Below, in pieces: positions 26,435-34,280 of a DNA stretch of 64,000 nucleotides. The notes beneath the pieces are model-generated. The model did not search any database, was not told the DNA's origin, and saw only the letters and a list, made by a program, of their open reading frames with translations. Within the stretch, counting starts at the first letter, position 1. Each line of letters starts with the position of its first letter. A program made the position numbers and the translations under genes. The DNA comes from Pseudomonas asiatica (lineage in GTDB: Bacteria > Pseudomonadota > Gammaproteobacteria > Pseudomonadales > Pseudomonadaceae), in the NCBI RefSeq assembly GCF_040214835.1, contig NZ_CP157874.1, positions 187,001 through 251,000 on the forward strand, written 5' to 3'.

Positions 26435-27754
26435 ATGCAAAGACGCACACTTCTGTGCTGCGCCCTCATCACGCCCTGCGTGGCTGCTGGCCAGCCCGGC
26501 TTCATCGACGGCAGCCGTCTGGACCTCAACCTGCGGCACTACTACTCCAACCAGCATACGCAGGGCGACACCTACCTGGCGATCCGCAAGGACGGCCGCC
26601 TGACCCCCTCGCGTCTGCGCGAGACCTGGGTGCAGGCGGCGATGCTCGACTATGCGTCAGGCTACACTAGCGGTGTGCTCGGCATTGGCGTGGATGCCTC
26701 GCTGTACGGCGCGATAAACCTGAATCGCGGCCATGGCCGGGTGGCCAACGGTGGCGACCGGGTACTGGTGGACAGCGACGGCGACGCCATCCCCACCTGG
26801 AGCCGCCTGGCTGTCGGCGCGCTGCGCCTGCGCCTGGCCGGCAGTACCTTGCGGGTTGGCCGACAACGCCTGGACAATCCGGTCCTGCGCTACAAGGATA
26901 ACCGGGCGCTGCCGTCGAGCTTTCAGGGTGTGGCGCTGAGCAACCAGAGCATCGCTGGCCTGCAACTGGACGCCGGGCGCTTCGATCGGGCAATCCCGCG
27001 CACCGGCACCGGCAGCGAGCTGCTGACCAGCACCTTCGGCGATCGGGCGGTGAAGGCCGATTCGATCAGCTATATCGGTGCCCGTTACAGCGGCGCGCTG
27101 TCTGCCAGCCTGTACGGCTCGCACCTGGCAGATACCTGGCAGCAGCTGTACGTGGGGCTGGGCGGCACGCTGGGCGATCGGGCCAAGCTGGCTGTGCGCC
27201 CGGCCTTTCACTACTACCGCACCCGCGACAGCGGCCAGCAGCAACTGGGCTATATCGACAACCAGGCCTGGAGCCTGGCCACCACGCTGGCGCACCAGGC
27301 CCATGGTCTGACGCTGGCCTGGCAGCAGGTCGAGGGCAACGAGTATTTCGACTATGTGTGGGAGTCGACCGGCAACTACATGGCCAACTCGCTGTATTCG
27401 GACTACAACGGCCCGAACGAACGCTCCTGGCAGTTGCGCTACGACTTCGATGCCAGCGCCTACGGCGTGCCGGGCCTGAGCTTTGGGTTGTGGCACGCCA
27501 AGGGCTGGGGCATCGATGGCAGCCACTACCAGGGTGACCGCAATGGCCGCCACGCCGGATACAACGTGCGCGGTCTGCGCGGCGCGCGGCACGAGGAGAA
27601 TGGCTTGGTACTTGGCTACGTGCTGCAGGGCGGCGCCTGGCGCGACACCAGCGTGCGTACCATCGTCTACAACCATCGCGCCCACGGCGGGCAGATCGAT
27701 GGCAGCTACGACGAAGTGCGGCTGGTGGTCAACATGCCGCTGCGATTGTTCTGA
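26435..27754 (+). CDS. OprD-family outer-membrane porin
   Basis: A 439-residue protein with a signal peptide (residues 1-18, CCALITPCVAAG). The beta-barrel pattern is typical of OprD: FIDGSRLDLNLRHYYSNQ, RETWVQAAMLDYASGYTSG, RVGRQRLDNPVLRYKDNRAL and SLYGSHLADTWQQLYVGLG. It ends in the aromatic MPLRLF needed for BAM insertion. These porins admit specific amino acids, peptides or carboxylates. The start is ATG 26435, or TTG 26429 in the same frame. Third gene of the rightward arm, 64 bp after the amidase. Confidence 0.9.
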   Translation: MQRRTLLCCALITPCVAAGQPGFIDGSRLDLNLRHYYSNQHTQGDTYLAIRKDGRLTPSRLRETWVQAAMLDYASGYTSGVLGIGVDASLYGAINLNRGHGRVANGGDRVLVDSDGDAIPTWSRLAVGALRLRLAGSTLRVGRQRLDNPVLRYKDNRALPSSFQGVALSNQSIAGLQLDAGRFDRAIPRTGTGSELLTSTFGDRAVKADSISYIGARYSGALSASLYGSHLADTWQQLYVGLGGTLGDRAKLAVRPAFHYYRTRDSGQQQLGYIDNQAWSLATTLAHQAHGLTLAWQQVEGNEYFDYVWESTGNYMANSLYSDYNGPNERSWQLRYDFDASAYGVPGLSFGLWHAKGWGIDGSHYQGDRNGRHAGYNVRGLRGARHEENGLVLGYVLQGGAWRDTSVRTIVYNHRAHGGQIDGSYDEVRLVVNMPLRLF

Positions 27755-27760
27755 CCTTCC

Positions 27761-27952
27761 TCAACCCAGCGCCTTGTGCCGCCGGTGCCAGAGCATGCCC
27801 AAGGCCAGCAGCCATGCGGCCCAGTGGGTTACGTTCAGGCCGTACCTGGAATAGCGCCGGGAATAGAATACATTTGGGGGCGAGCCGGCCGACTTGAGCG
27901 AAACGGTTCCGGTGATGCCGATCTTCGGCCTATTGATAGTCCAGACGCACAT
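27761..27952 (-). CDS. Possible small membrane protein or remnant beside tRNA-Arg
   Basis: A 63-codon open frame (start 27952, longer frame to 27991). It ends in a hydrophobic helix (THWAAWLLALGMLWHRR) after a soluble SLKSAGSPPNVFYSRRYSRY part that looks protein-like. A second, overlapping frame just upstream encodes FAKVQLGDVRLDYQ before a stop at about 27938, which also looks like real coding sequence. It may be the decayed end of a gene with a frameshift. I recognise no family. Confidence 0.35.
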   Translation of the reverse strand: MCVWTINRPKIGITGTVSLKSAGSPPNVFYSRRYSRYGLNVTHWAAWLLALGMLWHRRHKALG

Positions 27953-28042
27953 CGCCCAGTTGCACTTTGGCAAAGCGACTTTCAGGACCAAGGCAAGTTC
28001 TGCGCGGAAGCGCCAACCCCTTGTGACACAAGGGAAAGAAGA

Positions 28043-28119
28043 TGGCGCACTCGGCGGGATTCGAACCCACGACCCCTGCCTTCGGAGGGCAGTACTCTAT
28101 CCAGCTGAGCTACGAGTGC
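28043..28119 (-). tRNA. tRNA-Arg (anticodon CCG)
   Basis: The 77-base gene folds into a standard cloverleaf. The acceptor is GCACTCG paired with CGAGTGC, followed by discriminator G and an encoded CCA. The D arm is AGCTCAGCTGGATAGAGT, the anticodon stem-loop is CTGCCCTCCGAAGGCAG with CCG at positions 34-36, and the T arm contains GGTTCGAATCC. Its 3' end points toward the accessory cluster, a common integration site. Confidence 0.95.
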
Positions 28120-28289
28120 AACGCGCACGCATGATACCCATCTGTGGTGGTGCCGTCCATCACCTTGATCTGTAGCCATTTTTCCCTTCAGCCGTGAAAC
28201 GGGCGGTAATGGCACTCACAAATGCCTCTATCCATATGCAATATCGATATTTCCATCGTTGCTGTTATGCCCACTATTCTCTAGTCACA

Positions 28290-28305
28290 ACTTGTTATAA
28301 CAAGT
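28290..28305. promoter_or_regulatory. Perfect 16-bp palindrome, probable GntR operator
   Basis: ACTTGTTATAACAAGT is its own reverse complement and contains the GT-N-TA-N-AC core expected for HutC-type GntR regulators. It ends 21 bases before the ATG of the GntR gene, the right place for autoregulation and control of the operon. Confidence 0.6.
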
Positions 28306-28326
28306 AATCGATCAGTGAAGAGACCT

Positions 28327-29076
28327 ATGGCCCAACTGCTCCCCCTGTCCCCGGTACCGCTCTACACCCAGCTCAAGGAATTGCTGCGCGAGCGCATCCT
28401 CGATGGCACTTATCCGCCACATAGCCGCATGCCCTCGGAAAGCGAGCTGGGCAAGGCCTTCGACGTCAGCCGCATCACCGTGCGCCAGGCACTGGGCGAC
28501 CTGCAGAAGGAAGGGCTGATTTTCAAGATCCACGGCAAGGGCACCTTCGTAGCCAAGCCCAAGGCTTTCCAGAACGTCAGTACCCTGCAGGGGTTGGGCG
28601 AGTCGATGACGCAAATGGGTTACGAGGTGATCAACCGCCTGCGCAGTTTCCGCCATGTGCCAGCCAATGCATTGGTGGCCGCGCGGCTGCAGGTCGAGGA
28701 GGGCAGCCTGGTCACCGAGATCCGCCGGGTGCGGCTGATCAACCGCGAGCCGGTGTCGCTGGAGCTGACCTGGTTGCCCAAGGCCGTCGGCGAAAAACTG
28801 GAAAAGGCCGACCTTGTCACCCGCGACATTTTCCTGCTCCTGGAAAACGACTGCGGCATTGCCCTTGGCCACGCCGACCTGGCCATCGATGCCGTGCTGG
28901 CCGACAGCGACCTGACCCAGGCCCTGGATGTTGAAGAAGGCTCGCCGATCATGCGCATCGAGCGCCTGACCCATGCCGCCGATGGTACGCCACTGGACTT
29001 CGAACACCTTTACTACCGCGGCGATGCTTTCCAGTACCGCCTGCGCATCGACCGCCAGAAGGGGAGCAAGGCATGA
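28327..29076 (+). CDS. GntR-family regulator with UTRA ligand domain (HutC subfamily)
   Basis: A 249-residue regulator. The winged helix at residues 10-75 includes PLYTQLKELLRERI, MPSESELGKAFDVSRITVRQAL and HGKGTFVAKP. The UTRA domain (about residues 95-240) has VSLELTWLPKAVGEKL and FEHLYYRGDAFQYRL. This family usually represses a neighbouring catabolic or transport operon until a small ligand binds. A perfect 16-bp palindrome lies just before the gene. It is the first gene of the operon and overlaps the flavoprotein start by ATGA. Confidence 0.9.
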   Translation: MAQLLPLSPVPLYTQLKELLRERILDGTYPPHSRMPSESELGKAFDVSRITVRQALGDLQKEGLIFKIHGKGTFVAKPKAFQNVSTLQGLGESMTQMGYEVINRLRSFRHVPANALVAARLQVEEGSLVTEIRRVRLINREPVSLELTWLPKAVGEKLEKADLVTRDIFLLLENDCGIALGHADLAIDAVLADSDLTQALDVEEGSPIMRIERLTHAADGTPLDFEHLYYRGDAFQYRLRIDRQKGSKA

Positions 29077-30797
29077 GCATCCAGACCCAGGACTACGACA
29101 TCATCGTCATCGGTGGCGGTACCGCCGGGCCGATGGCGGCGATCAAGGCCAAGGAGCAGGACAAAAACCTGCGCGTGCTGCTGCTGGACAAGGCCAACGT
29201 CAAGCGCAGCGGTGCCATCAGCATGGGCATGGATGGCCTGAACAACGCGATCATCCCAGGCCATGCCACCCCCGAGCAGTACACCAAGGAAATCACCGTG
29301 GCCAATGACGGTATCGTCAACCAGGCCACGGTGCATGCCTACGCTACCCACAGCTTTGAAACCATCGAGCAACTCGACCGCTGGGGGGTGAAATTCGAGA
29401 AGGACGAGACCGGCGACTACGCGGTGAAAAAGGTTCACCACATGGGCGCCTACGTGCTGCCCATGCCCGAAGGCCACGACATCAAGAAGGTGCTGTACCG
29501 TCAGCTCAAGCGTGCCCGGGTCGAAATCAGCAACCGTATGGTCTGCACCCGTGTGCTGCTCGATGGTGAAGGCGCGGCCGCTGGCGTGCTGGGTTTCGAT
29601 TGCCGTAGCGGCGAGTTTCGCGTGGTGCGGGCCAAGGCGGTGATCCTTGCCTGCGGAGCGGCCGGGCGCCTGGGCCTGCCGTCGTCGGGCTATCTGATGG
29701 GCACCTACGAGAACCCGACCAACGCCGGTGATGGCTACGCCATGGCCTACCATGCAGGTGCCGAACTGGCCAACCTCGAGTGCTTCCAGATCAACCCGCT
29801 GATCAAGGACTACAACGGCCCGGCCTGTGCCTACGTCACCGGCCCACTGGGTGGATATACCGCCAACAGCAAGGGTGAGCGCTTTATCGAGTGCGACTAC
29901 TGGAGCGGCCAGATGATGTGGGAGTTCCACCAGGAGCTCGAGGGCGGCAATGGCCCGGTGTTCCTCAAGCTCGATCATTTGGCCGAGGAAACCATCCAGA
30001 ACATCGAAGAAATCTTGCACAGCAACGAGCGCCCCAGTCGTGGCCAGTTCCACGCCGGGCGTGGCACCGATTATCGCCAGCACATGGTCGAGATGCATAT
30101 CTCGGAGATCGGTTTCTGCTCGGGGCATTCGGCGTCGGGGGTTTGGGTCAATGAAAAGGCCGAGACTAGCGTCAAAGGGCTGTATGCCGCGGGCGATATG
30201 GCAGCGGTGCCGCACAACTACATGCTCGGGGCCTTCACCTATGGCTGGTTTGCCGGTGTGAACGCTGCGCATTACGTGACCGGGCGCGAACTAGCCGAGG
30301 TCGATGCCGAACAGGTCGAGCGCGAGCGCGCGCGAGTGTTTGCCCCGCTGCAGCGTCAGCATGGCCTGCCGCCGGCGCAGGTCGAGTACAAGCTCAGACG
30401 CATGGTCAACGATTACCTGCAACCGCCGAAGGTGACCAAAAAGATGGAAATCGGCCTGGCGCGCTTTGCCGAGATCGAACGTGACCTGGACCAGATGAAG
30501 GCCAGCAACCCTCATGAACTGATGCGTGCGATGGAAGTTTCGGTGATTCGCGATTGCGCCGAGATGGCGGCGCGGGCCTCGCTGTTCCGCGAGGAAAGCC
30601 GCTGGGGGCTGTACCACCACCGGGTGGACTTCCCTGAGCGCAATGATGGCGAGTGGTTCTGCCATTGCCATCTGAAAAAGGGCGAGAACGGTGAAATGAC
30701 CAGCTTCAGGAAAGCGGTCGAGCCTTACCTGATTGCGTTGGACGCAGAAGAGCAATCCGCCTACGACCAGCTGCGGGTAAAGGCCGATGCAGCCTAG
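29073..30797 (+). CDS. FAD-dependent oxidoreductase of the fumarate reductase / APS-reductase alpha (AprA) type
   Basis: A 574-residue soluble flavoprotein. FAD-binding features are IVIGGGTAGPMAA at the N terminus and GLYAAGDMAAVPHNYMLGAF. The conserved RSGAISMGMDGLNNAI and AVILACGAAGRLGLPSSGY fit the AprA-like branch better than succinate dehydrogenase. It pairs with the two-cluster ferredoxin that follows, the AprA-AprB layout. Dissimilatory sulfate reduction is not expected here, so the substrate is probably an imported compound. There is no Tat signal. Confidence 0.82.
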   Translation: MSIQTQDYDIIVIGGGTAGPMAAIKAKEQDKNLRVLLLDKANVKRSGAISMGMDGLNNAIIPGHATPEQYTKEITVANDGIVNQATVHAYATHSFETIEQLDRWGVKFEKDETGDYAVKKVHHMGAYVLPMPEGHDIKKVLYRQLKRARVEISNRMVCTRVLLDGEGAAAGVLGFDCRSGEFRVVRAKAVILACGAAGRLGLPSSGYLMGTYENPTNAGDGYAMAYHAGAELANLECFQINPLIKDYNGPACAYVTGPLGGYTANSKGERFIECDYWSGQMMWEFHQELEGGNGPVFLKLDHLAEETIQNIEEILHSNERPSRGQFHAGRGTDYRQHMVEMHISEIGFCSGHSASGVWVNEKAETSVKGLYAAGDMAAVPHNYMLGAFTYGWFAGVNAAHYVTGRELAEVDAEQVERERARVFAPLQRQHGLPPAQVEYKLRRMVNDYLQPPKVTKKMEIGLARFAEIERDLDQMKASNPHELMRAMEVSVIRDCAEMAARASLFREESRWGLYHHRVDFPERNDGEWFCHCHLKKGENGEMTSFRKAVEPYLIALDAEEQSAYDQLRVKADAA

Positions 30798-30860
30798 GCG
30801 ACGCTGTGTCCGGTGAACACTTCGAAGAACGAGGGCCGCAGGCCCCGAGGACTCCGTGAA

Positions 30861-31106
30861 ATGGCCTACCAGCCGCAAGAAATCTTCTTCCGCAGCAGCG
30901 CCCCCGTCACCATCGACGAAGACAAGTGCATCGCCGAAAAAGGCTGCACCGTCTGCGTGGAGGTTTGCCCCATGGACCTGCTGGCGATCAACCCGGCCAC
31001 GCAGAAGGCCTACATGGCGTTCGACGAATGCTGGTACTGCATGCCCTGCGAAAAGGACTGCCCCACGGGTGCGGTGAAGGTCGACATCCCGTACCTGCTG
31101 CGCTGA
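30861..31106 (+). CDS. Two-[4Fe-4S] ferredoxin, AprB-like
   Basis: An 81-residue protein. Two cysteine groups, CIAEKGCTVCVEVCP and CWYCMPCEKDCP, give the eight ligands for two [4Fe-4S] clusters. It should carry electrons to or from the flavoprotein encoded 63 bp upstream. The ATG at 30861 gives the family-typical length; a GTG 48 bases earlier is possible. Confidence 0.88.
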   Translation: MAYQPQEIFFRSSAPVTIDEDKCIAEKGCTVCVEVCPMDLLAINPATQKAYMAFDECWYCMPCEKDCPTGAVKVDIPYLLR

Positions 31107-31224
31107 TTCATCCCGCCATCCGGCGCACCACCGGACGCCCTCCTGCTGTGCCCCTCGTTTCCCACCACCCAAGCCGGGCGGCGGAGACGACCCAACTCTT
31201 ATAACGACTCGAGGGGAAACACCC

Positions 31225-32631
31225 ATGCGCCTTGTTGCAACCGTGGCCGGCCTCGCGCTGGCGCTCACTGGCCTGAATGCCAGCGCCGAAACCATCCGCA
31301 TCGCCATTGGCACCCAGGACACCACCATCAACTGCGCCACTGGTGGCCTGCTGATACGCGAGCTTGGCCTGCTGGACAAGTACCTGCCGCATGACGGCAA
31401 ATACAAAGATGCCAAGTATCAGGTGGAGTGGAAGAACTTCACCAGCGGTGCGCCACTGACCAATGAAATGGTCGCTGGCAAACTCGACTTCGGTGCAATG
31501 GCCGACTTCCCCGGGTCGTTCAACGGTGTTGCCCACCTGGATGCCGGCAAGCGCAGCCTGTTCGTAAGCGTGCTGTCGGGCAGCGTGCACGGCAGCGGCA
31601 ATGGCATCGTCGTACCGGCGGCGTCCAGCGTGCAGTCGCTGGCTGAACTCAAGGGCAGGACCATTTCCGTGCCGTTCGCCTCCACCGCCCACGGCATGCT
31701 GCTGCGTGCCGTAGCAGCCCAGGGGTGGGACCCGCAGAAGGATGTGCGAATCATCGCCCAGGCGCCGGAAATCGCCGGTTCCGCCCTGCGTAGCAACCGC
31801 ATCGAGGCCCATGCCGACTTCGTGCCGTTCGCCGAACTGTTCCCCAACCGCGGCTTCGCCCGCAAGATCTATGACGGCGCCCAGGCCAACGCACCGACCT
31901 TCCATGGCGCTTTGGTCGATGCCGATTATGCGAAGAAGTACCCCGAAGTGGTCACCGCCTACCTGCGCGCCAGCCTCGAAGCCGATCGGCTGATCGCTGC
32001 GGAACCTGAGAAGTACAGCGAGTTGATCGAGAAAGTCACCGGCATCGAGGCCGAGGTCAATTACCTGTTCCACGGCCCGCTCGGCCTGCAGACCCGCGAC
32101 CTGACATGGAAGCCTGAATACCGTCAGGCAGTCGCAACCTCCATCGATACGCTCAAGCTGCTTAAAAAGACCGACCGCGGCCTCGACACCGACAAGTTCA
32201 TCGACGACCAATACATCCGTGCGGCCTTCAAGGAGGCTGGCCTGGACTACGACAAGGCGCTGAAAGACTACGATCCGCAGCCACTCAAGGCCAATGACGC
32301 GCTGACAGGCAAACCGATCACCGACTTCAGCCGCCTGGCACAGATCTGGGTGCGCGGTGAAGGCAAGGTCCGCCACTACGCTTCGCCGGAGGCCGCGCTT
32401 GGCGCCTTGGCCCAGCTGGAGCAGGAGGGCAAGGACATCCGCGCCATCTACGCCCAGGCCGCCGACAGCGGAATCAAGTTGCTGGCGAACCAGGCCTGGT
32501 TCGTGCGTAACGCCAAGGGTGAACTGGCGGCGTTCCTGCTCAAGGACCAGGCCGAGCAGTATGCCAAGGCCCATGGTGGTGAAGCGCTGGACTTCGTCAG
32601 CGCCAACCAGAAGCTGGTCGCCCAGCGCTGA
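31225..32631 (+). CDS. ABC transporter substrate-binding protein, NMT1/SsuA-like
   Basis: A 468-residue protein with a clear signal peptide (residues 1-21, ending LNASAE). The ligand-binding fold of the nitrate/sulfonate/taurine class is shown by TIRIAIGTQDTT, KLDFGAMADFPGSFNG, LKGRTISVPFASTAHGM and RIEAHADFVPFAELF. It is about 130 residues longer than usual SsuA proteins because of a C-terminal extension after residue 330. It feeds the permease and ATPase encoded next. The ligand may be an organosulfur or aromatic acid; sequence does not decide. Confidence 0.85.
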   Translation: MRLVATVAGLALALTGLNASAETIRIAIGTQDTTINCATGGLLIRELGLLDKYLPHDGKYKDAKYQVEWKNFTSGAPLTNEMVAGKLDFGAMADFPGSFNGVAHLDAGKRSLFVSVLSGSVHGSGNGIVVPAASSVQSLAELKGRTISVPFASTAHGMLLRAVAAQGWDPQKDVRIIAQAPEIAGSALRSNRIEAHADFVPFAELFPNRGFARKIYDGAQANAPTFHGALVDADYAKKYPEVVTAYLRASLEADRLIAAEPEKYSELIEKVTGIEAEVNYLFHGPLGLQTRDLTWKPEYRQAVATSIDTLKLLKKTDRGLDTDKFIDDQYIRAAFKEAGLDYDKALKDYDPQPLKANDALTGKPITDFSRLAQIWVRGEGKVRHYASPEAALGALAQLEQEGKDIRAIYAQAADSGIKLLANQAWFVRNAKGELAAFLLKDQAEQYAKAHGGEALDFVSANQKLVAQR

Positions 32632-32646
32632 CCGGGAGGCACCGAC

Positions 32647-33429
32647 ATGACCTGCAACCTCAAGCGCTGGCCGGTGCGCCTGGCTTCGCTGCTGGCCTGC
32701 CTGCTGTTCTGGCAGGTCGCGGCGAGCGTGAAGCTGGACCTCGGGCTGCTGACGTTCACCTATGTCCCCACACCGAAGGCGGTACTGGAAGCTGCCTGGC
32801 AGTTGCTGACCTCCAGCACCCTGCTGGCGCACCTGGGCAGCAGCCTGTCGCGGGTTTTTGCCGGTTATGGCGCCGCGGCGCTGATTGGCGTGGCCCTGGG
32901 GTTGTTGATCGGCCGCTCGAAATGGGCCGAGGACACCCTGCTGCCGCCACTCGAAGTGCTGCGGCCGATTCCTGCGGTGGCGTGGATCCCGCTGGCGATC
33001 CTGATGTTCCCATCGTCGGAACTGTCGATGGTGTTCATAACGTTCACTGGTGCGCTGTTCCCGATCCTGCTGAACACCGTGCACGGCGTCGAGGCCATCG
33101 ACCCGCGCCTGGTGGCGTCGGCGCGCAGCCTCGGTGCAGAGCGTTGGTCGATCCTGCGCGAAGTGGTGTTGCCTGGAGCGCTGCCAAGCATCGTCACTGG
33201 CCTGGCCATCGGCATGGGGACTTCATGGTTCTGCCTGGTCACCGCCGAGATGATTTCCGGACAGTTCGGTATCGGCTACTACACCTGGGAGTCGTACACC
33301 TTGCAAAACTACCCGGACATCATCGTCGGCATGCTGCTGATCGGCGTGCTGGGCATGGGCAGCAGCGCCCTGGTCAAGCGCCTTGGGGAGTTGGCCACGC
33401 CTTGGTACCGCACGCGGAGGGCCAGTTGA
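32647..33429 (+). CDS. ABC transporter permease, SsuC/TauC-like
   Basis: A 260-residue inner-membrane protein with about six helices. The cytoplasmic loop EAIDPRLVASARSLGAERWSILREVVLPGALPSI carries the EAA-type motif that docks the ATPase (quoted in part: SARSLGAERWSILREVVLPG). A GGAGG ribosome site precedes the start. It overlaps the ATPase gene by one base (TGATG). Confidence 0.88.
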   Translation: MTCNLKRWPVRLASLLACLLFWQVAASVKLDLGLLTFTYVPTPKAVLEAAWQLLTSSTLLAHLGSSLSRVFAGYGAAALIGVALGLLIGRSKWAEDTLLPPLEVLRPIPAVAWIPLAILMFPSSELSMVFITFTGALFPILLNTVHGVEAIDPRLVASARSLGAERWSILREVVLPGALPSIVTGLAIGMGTSWFCLVTAEMISGQFGIGYYTWESYTLQNYPDIIVGMLLIGVLGMGSSALVKRLGELATPWYRTRRAS

Positions 33430-34280
33430 TGAACAGTTATCAACCAGCACCAGGGCGTATCGACGGGCGTGGCCTGTCGATTCGACTGGGGCACGGCAGC
33501 GAAGCATTCGAGGCGGTGCAGCGTCTGGACTTTGCCGTAGAGCCAGGCGAGTTCGTCTGCATCCTTGGCCCCTCCGGTTGTGGCAAGTCGACGTTGCTTG
33601 GCGCCCTGGCCGGGCACCTGGTGCCCAGCAGCGGCCAGTTGAGCGTGGATGGCCAGACCGTTGCCGGGCCGTCACCGCAGCGTGGCATGGTGTTTCAGCA
33701 CCACACCTTGCTGCCTTGGCGTAGCGTGCTCGACAACGTGGCCTTCGGCCTGAAGATGCAGGGCCAGGGCCGCGCCGAACGTCGCCGGCAGGCTCGTGAA
33801 ATGCTGCAACTGGTGGGGCTGGCCGACTTTGCCGGGCGCTGGCCCAGTCAGTTGTCCGGCGGCATGCAGCAACGGGCCGAGATTGCCCGTGTGCTGATCA
33901 ACCGCCCGCGCCTTTTGCTGATGGACGAACCCTTCGGTGCCCTGGATGCGCAAACCCGTGCACGCATGCAAGAGCTGTTGCTGGATATCTGGGCAAGCAT
34001 CCGCACTACCGTGGTGTTCGTCACCCACGATATCGACGAGGCGCTGTTCCTGGCCGACCGTATCCTGGTGATGAGCCCGCGACCTGGCCGCTTTATCGAA
34101 GACCTGCACCTGGAGTTTCCGCGCCCACGCCGCGCCAGCCTGCTGACCAGCCCTGAATTCACTCACCTCAAGCGTCACTGTCTGGCCTTGCTCCGTCACG
34201 AGGAAGGCCGCGAACTTCCGCGCCTGACCCCGCTGGGCCTGCCGGACACTGAGCACCCACCGCTACGGATCGCGCTATGA
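33429..34280 (+). CDS. ABC transporter ATP-binding protein, SsuB/TauB-like
   Basis: A 283-residue ATPase. Walker A is GPSGCGKST, the signature is LSGGMQQRAEIARVL, Walker B is LLLMDEPFGALD, and the switch is FVTHD. The FGALDAQTRARMQ segment is characteristic of the nitrate/sulfonate/taurine importer branch. It overlaps both neighbours, the permease by one base and the HEAT protein by four. Confidence 0.9.
   Translation: MNSYQPAPGRIDGRGLSIRLGHGSEAFEAVQRLDFAVEPGEFVCILGPSGCGKSTLLGALAGHLVPSSGQLSVDGQTVAGPSPQRGMVFQHHTLLPWRSVLDNVAFGLKMQGQGRAERRRQAREMLQLVGLADFAGRWPSQLSGGMQQRAEIARVLINRPRLLLMDEPFGALDAQTRARMQELLLDIWASIRTTVVFVTHDIDEALFLADRILVMSPRPGRFIEDLHLEFPRPRRASLLTSPEFTHLKRHCLALLRHEEGRELPRLTPLGLPDTEHPPLRIAL

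Noticed and set aside
27755..28326. Integrase or transposase beside tRNA-Arg
   Set aside because: Neither strand here shows an integrase or transposase motif; only a possible gene remnant is present.
28315..28326. GTG at 28315 as start of the GntR gene
   Set aside because: The ATG at 28327 has the purine-rich GAAGAGA at normal spacing and gives the usual HutC N terminus.
29073..31106. Assigning the flavoprotein and ferredoxin as true dissimilatory APS reductase (aprAB)
   Set aside because: Gene context is an importer operon in an aerobe, with no sat, dsr or qmo genes, and the APS-binding residues could not be verified by eye.
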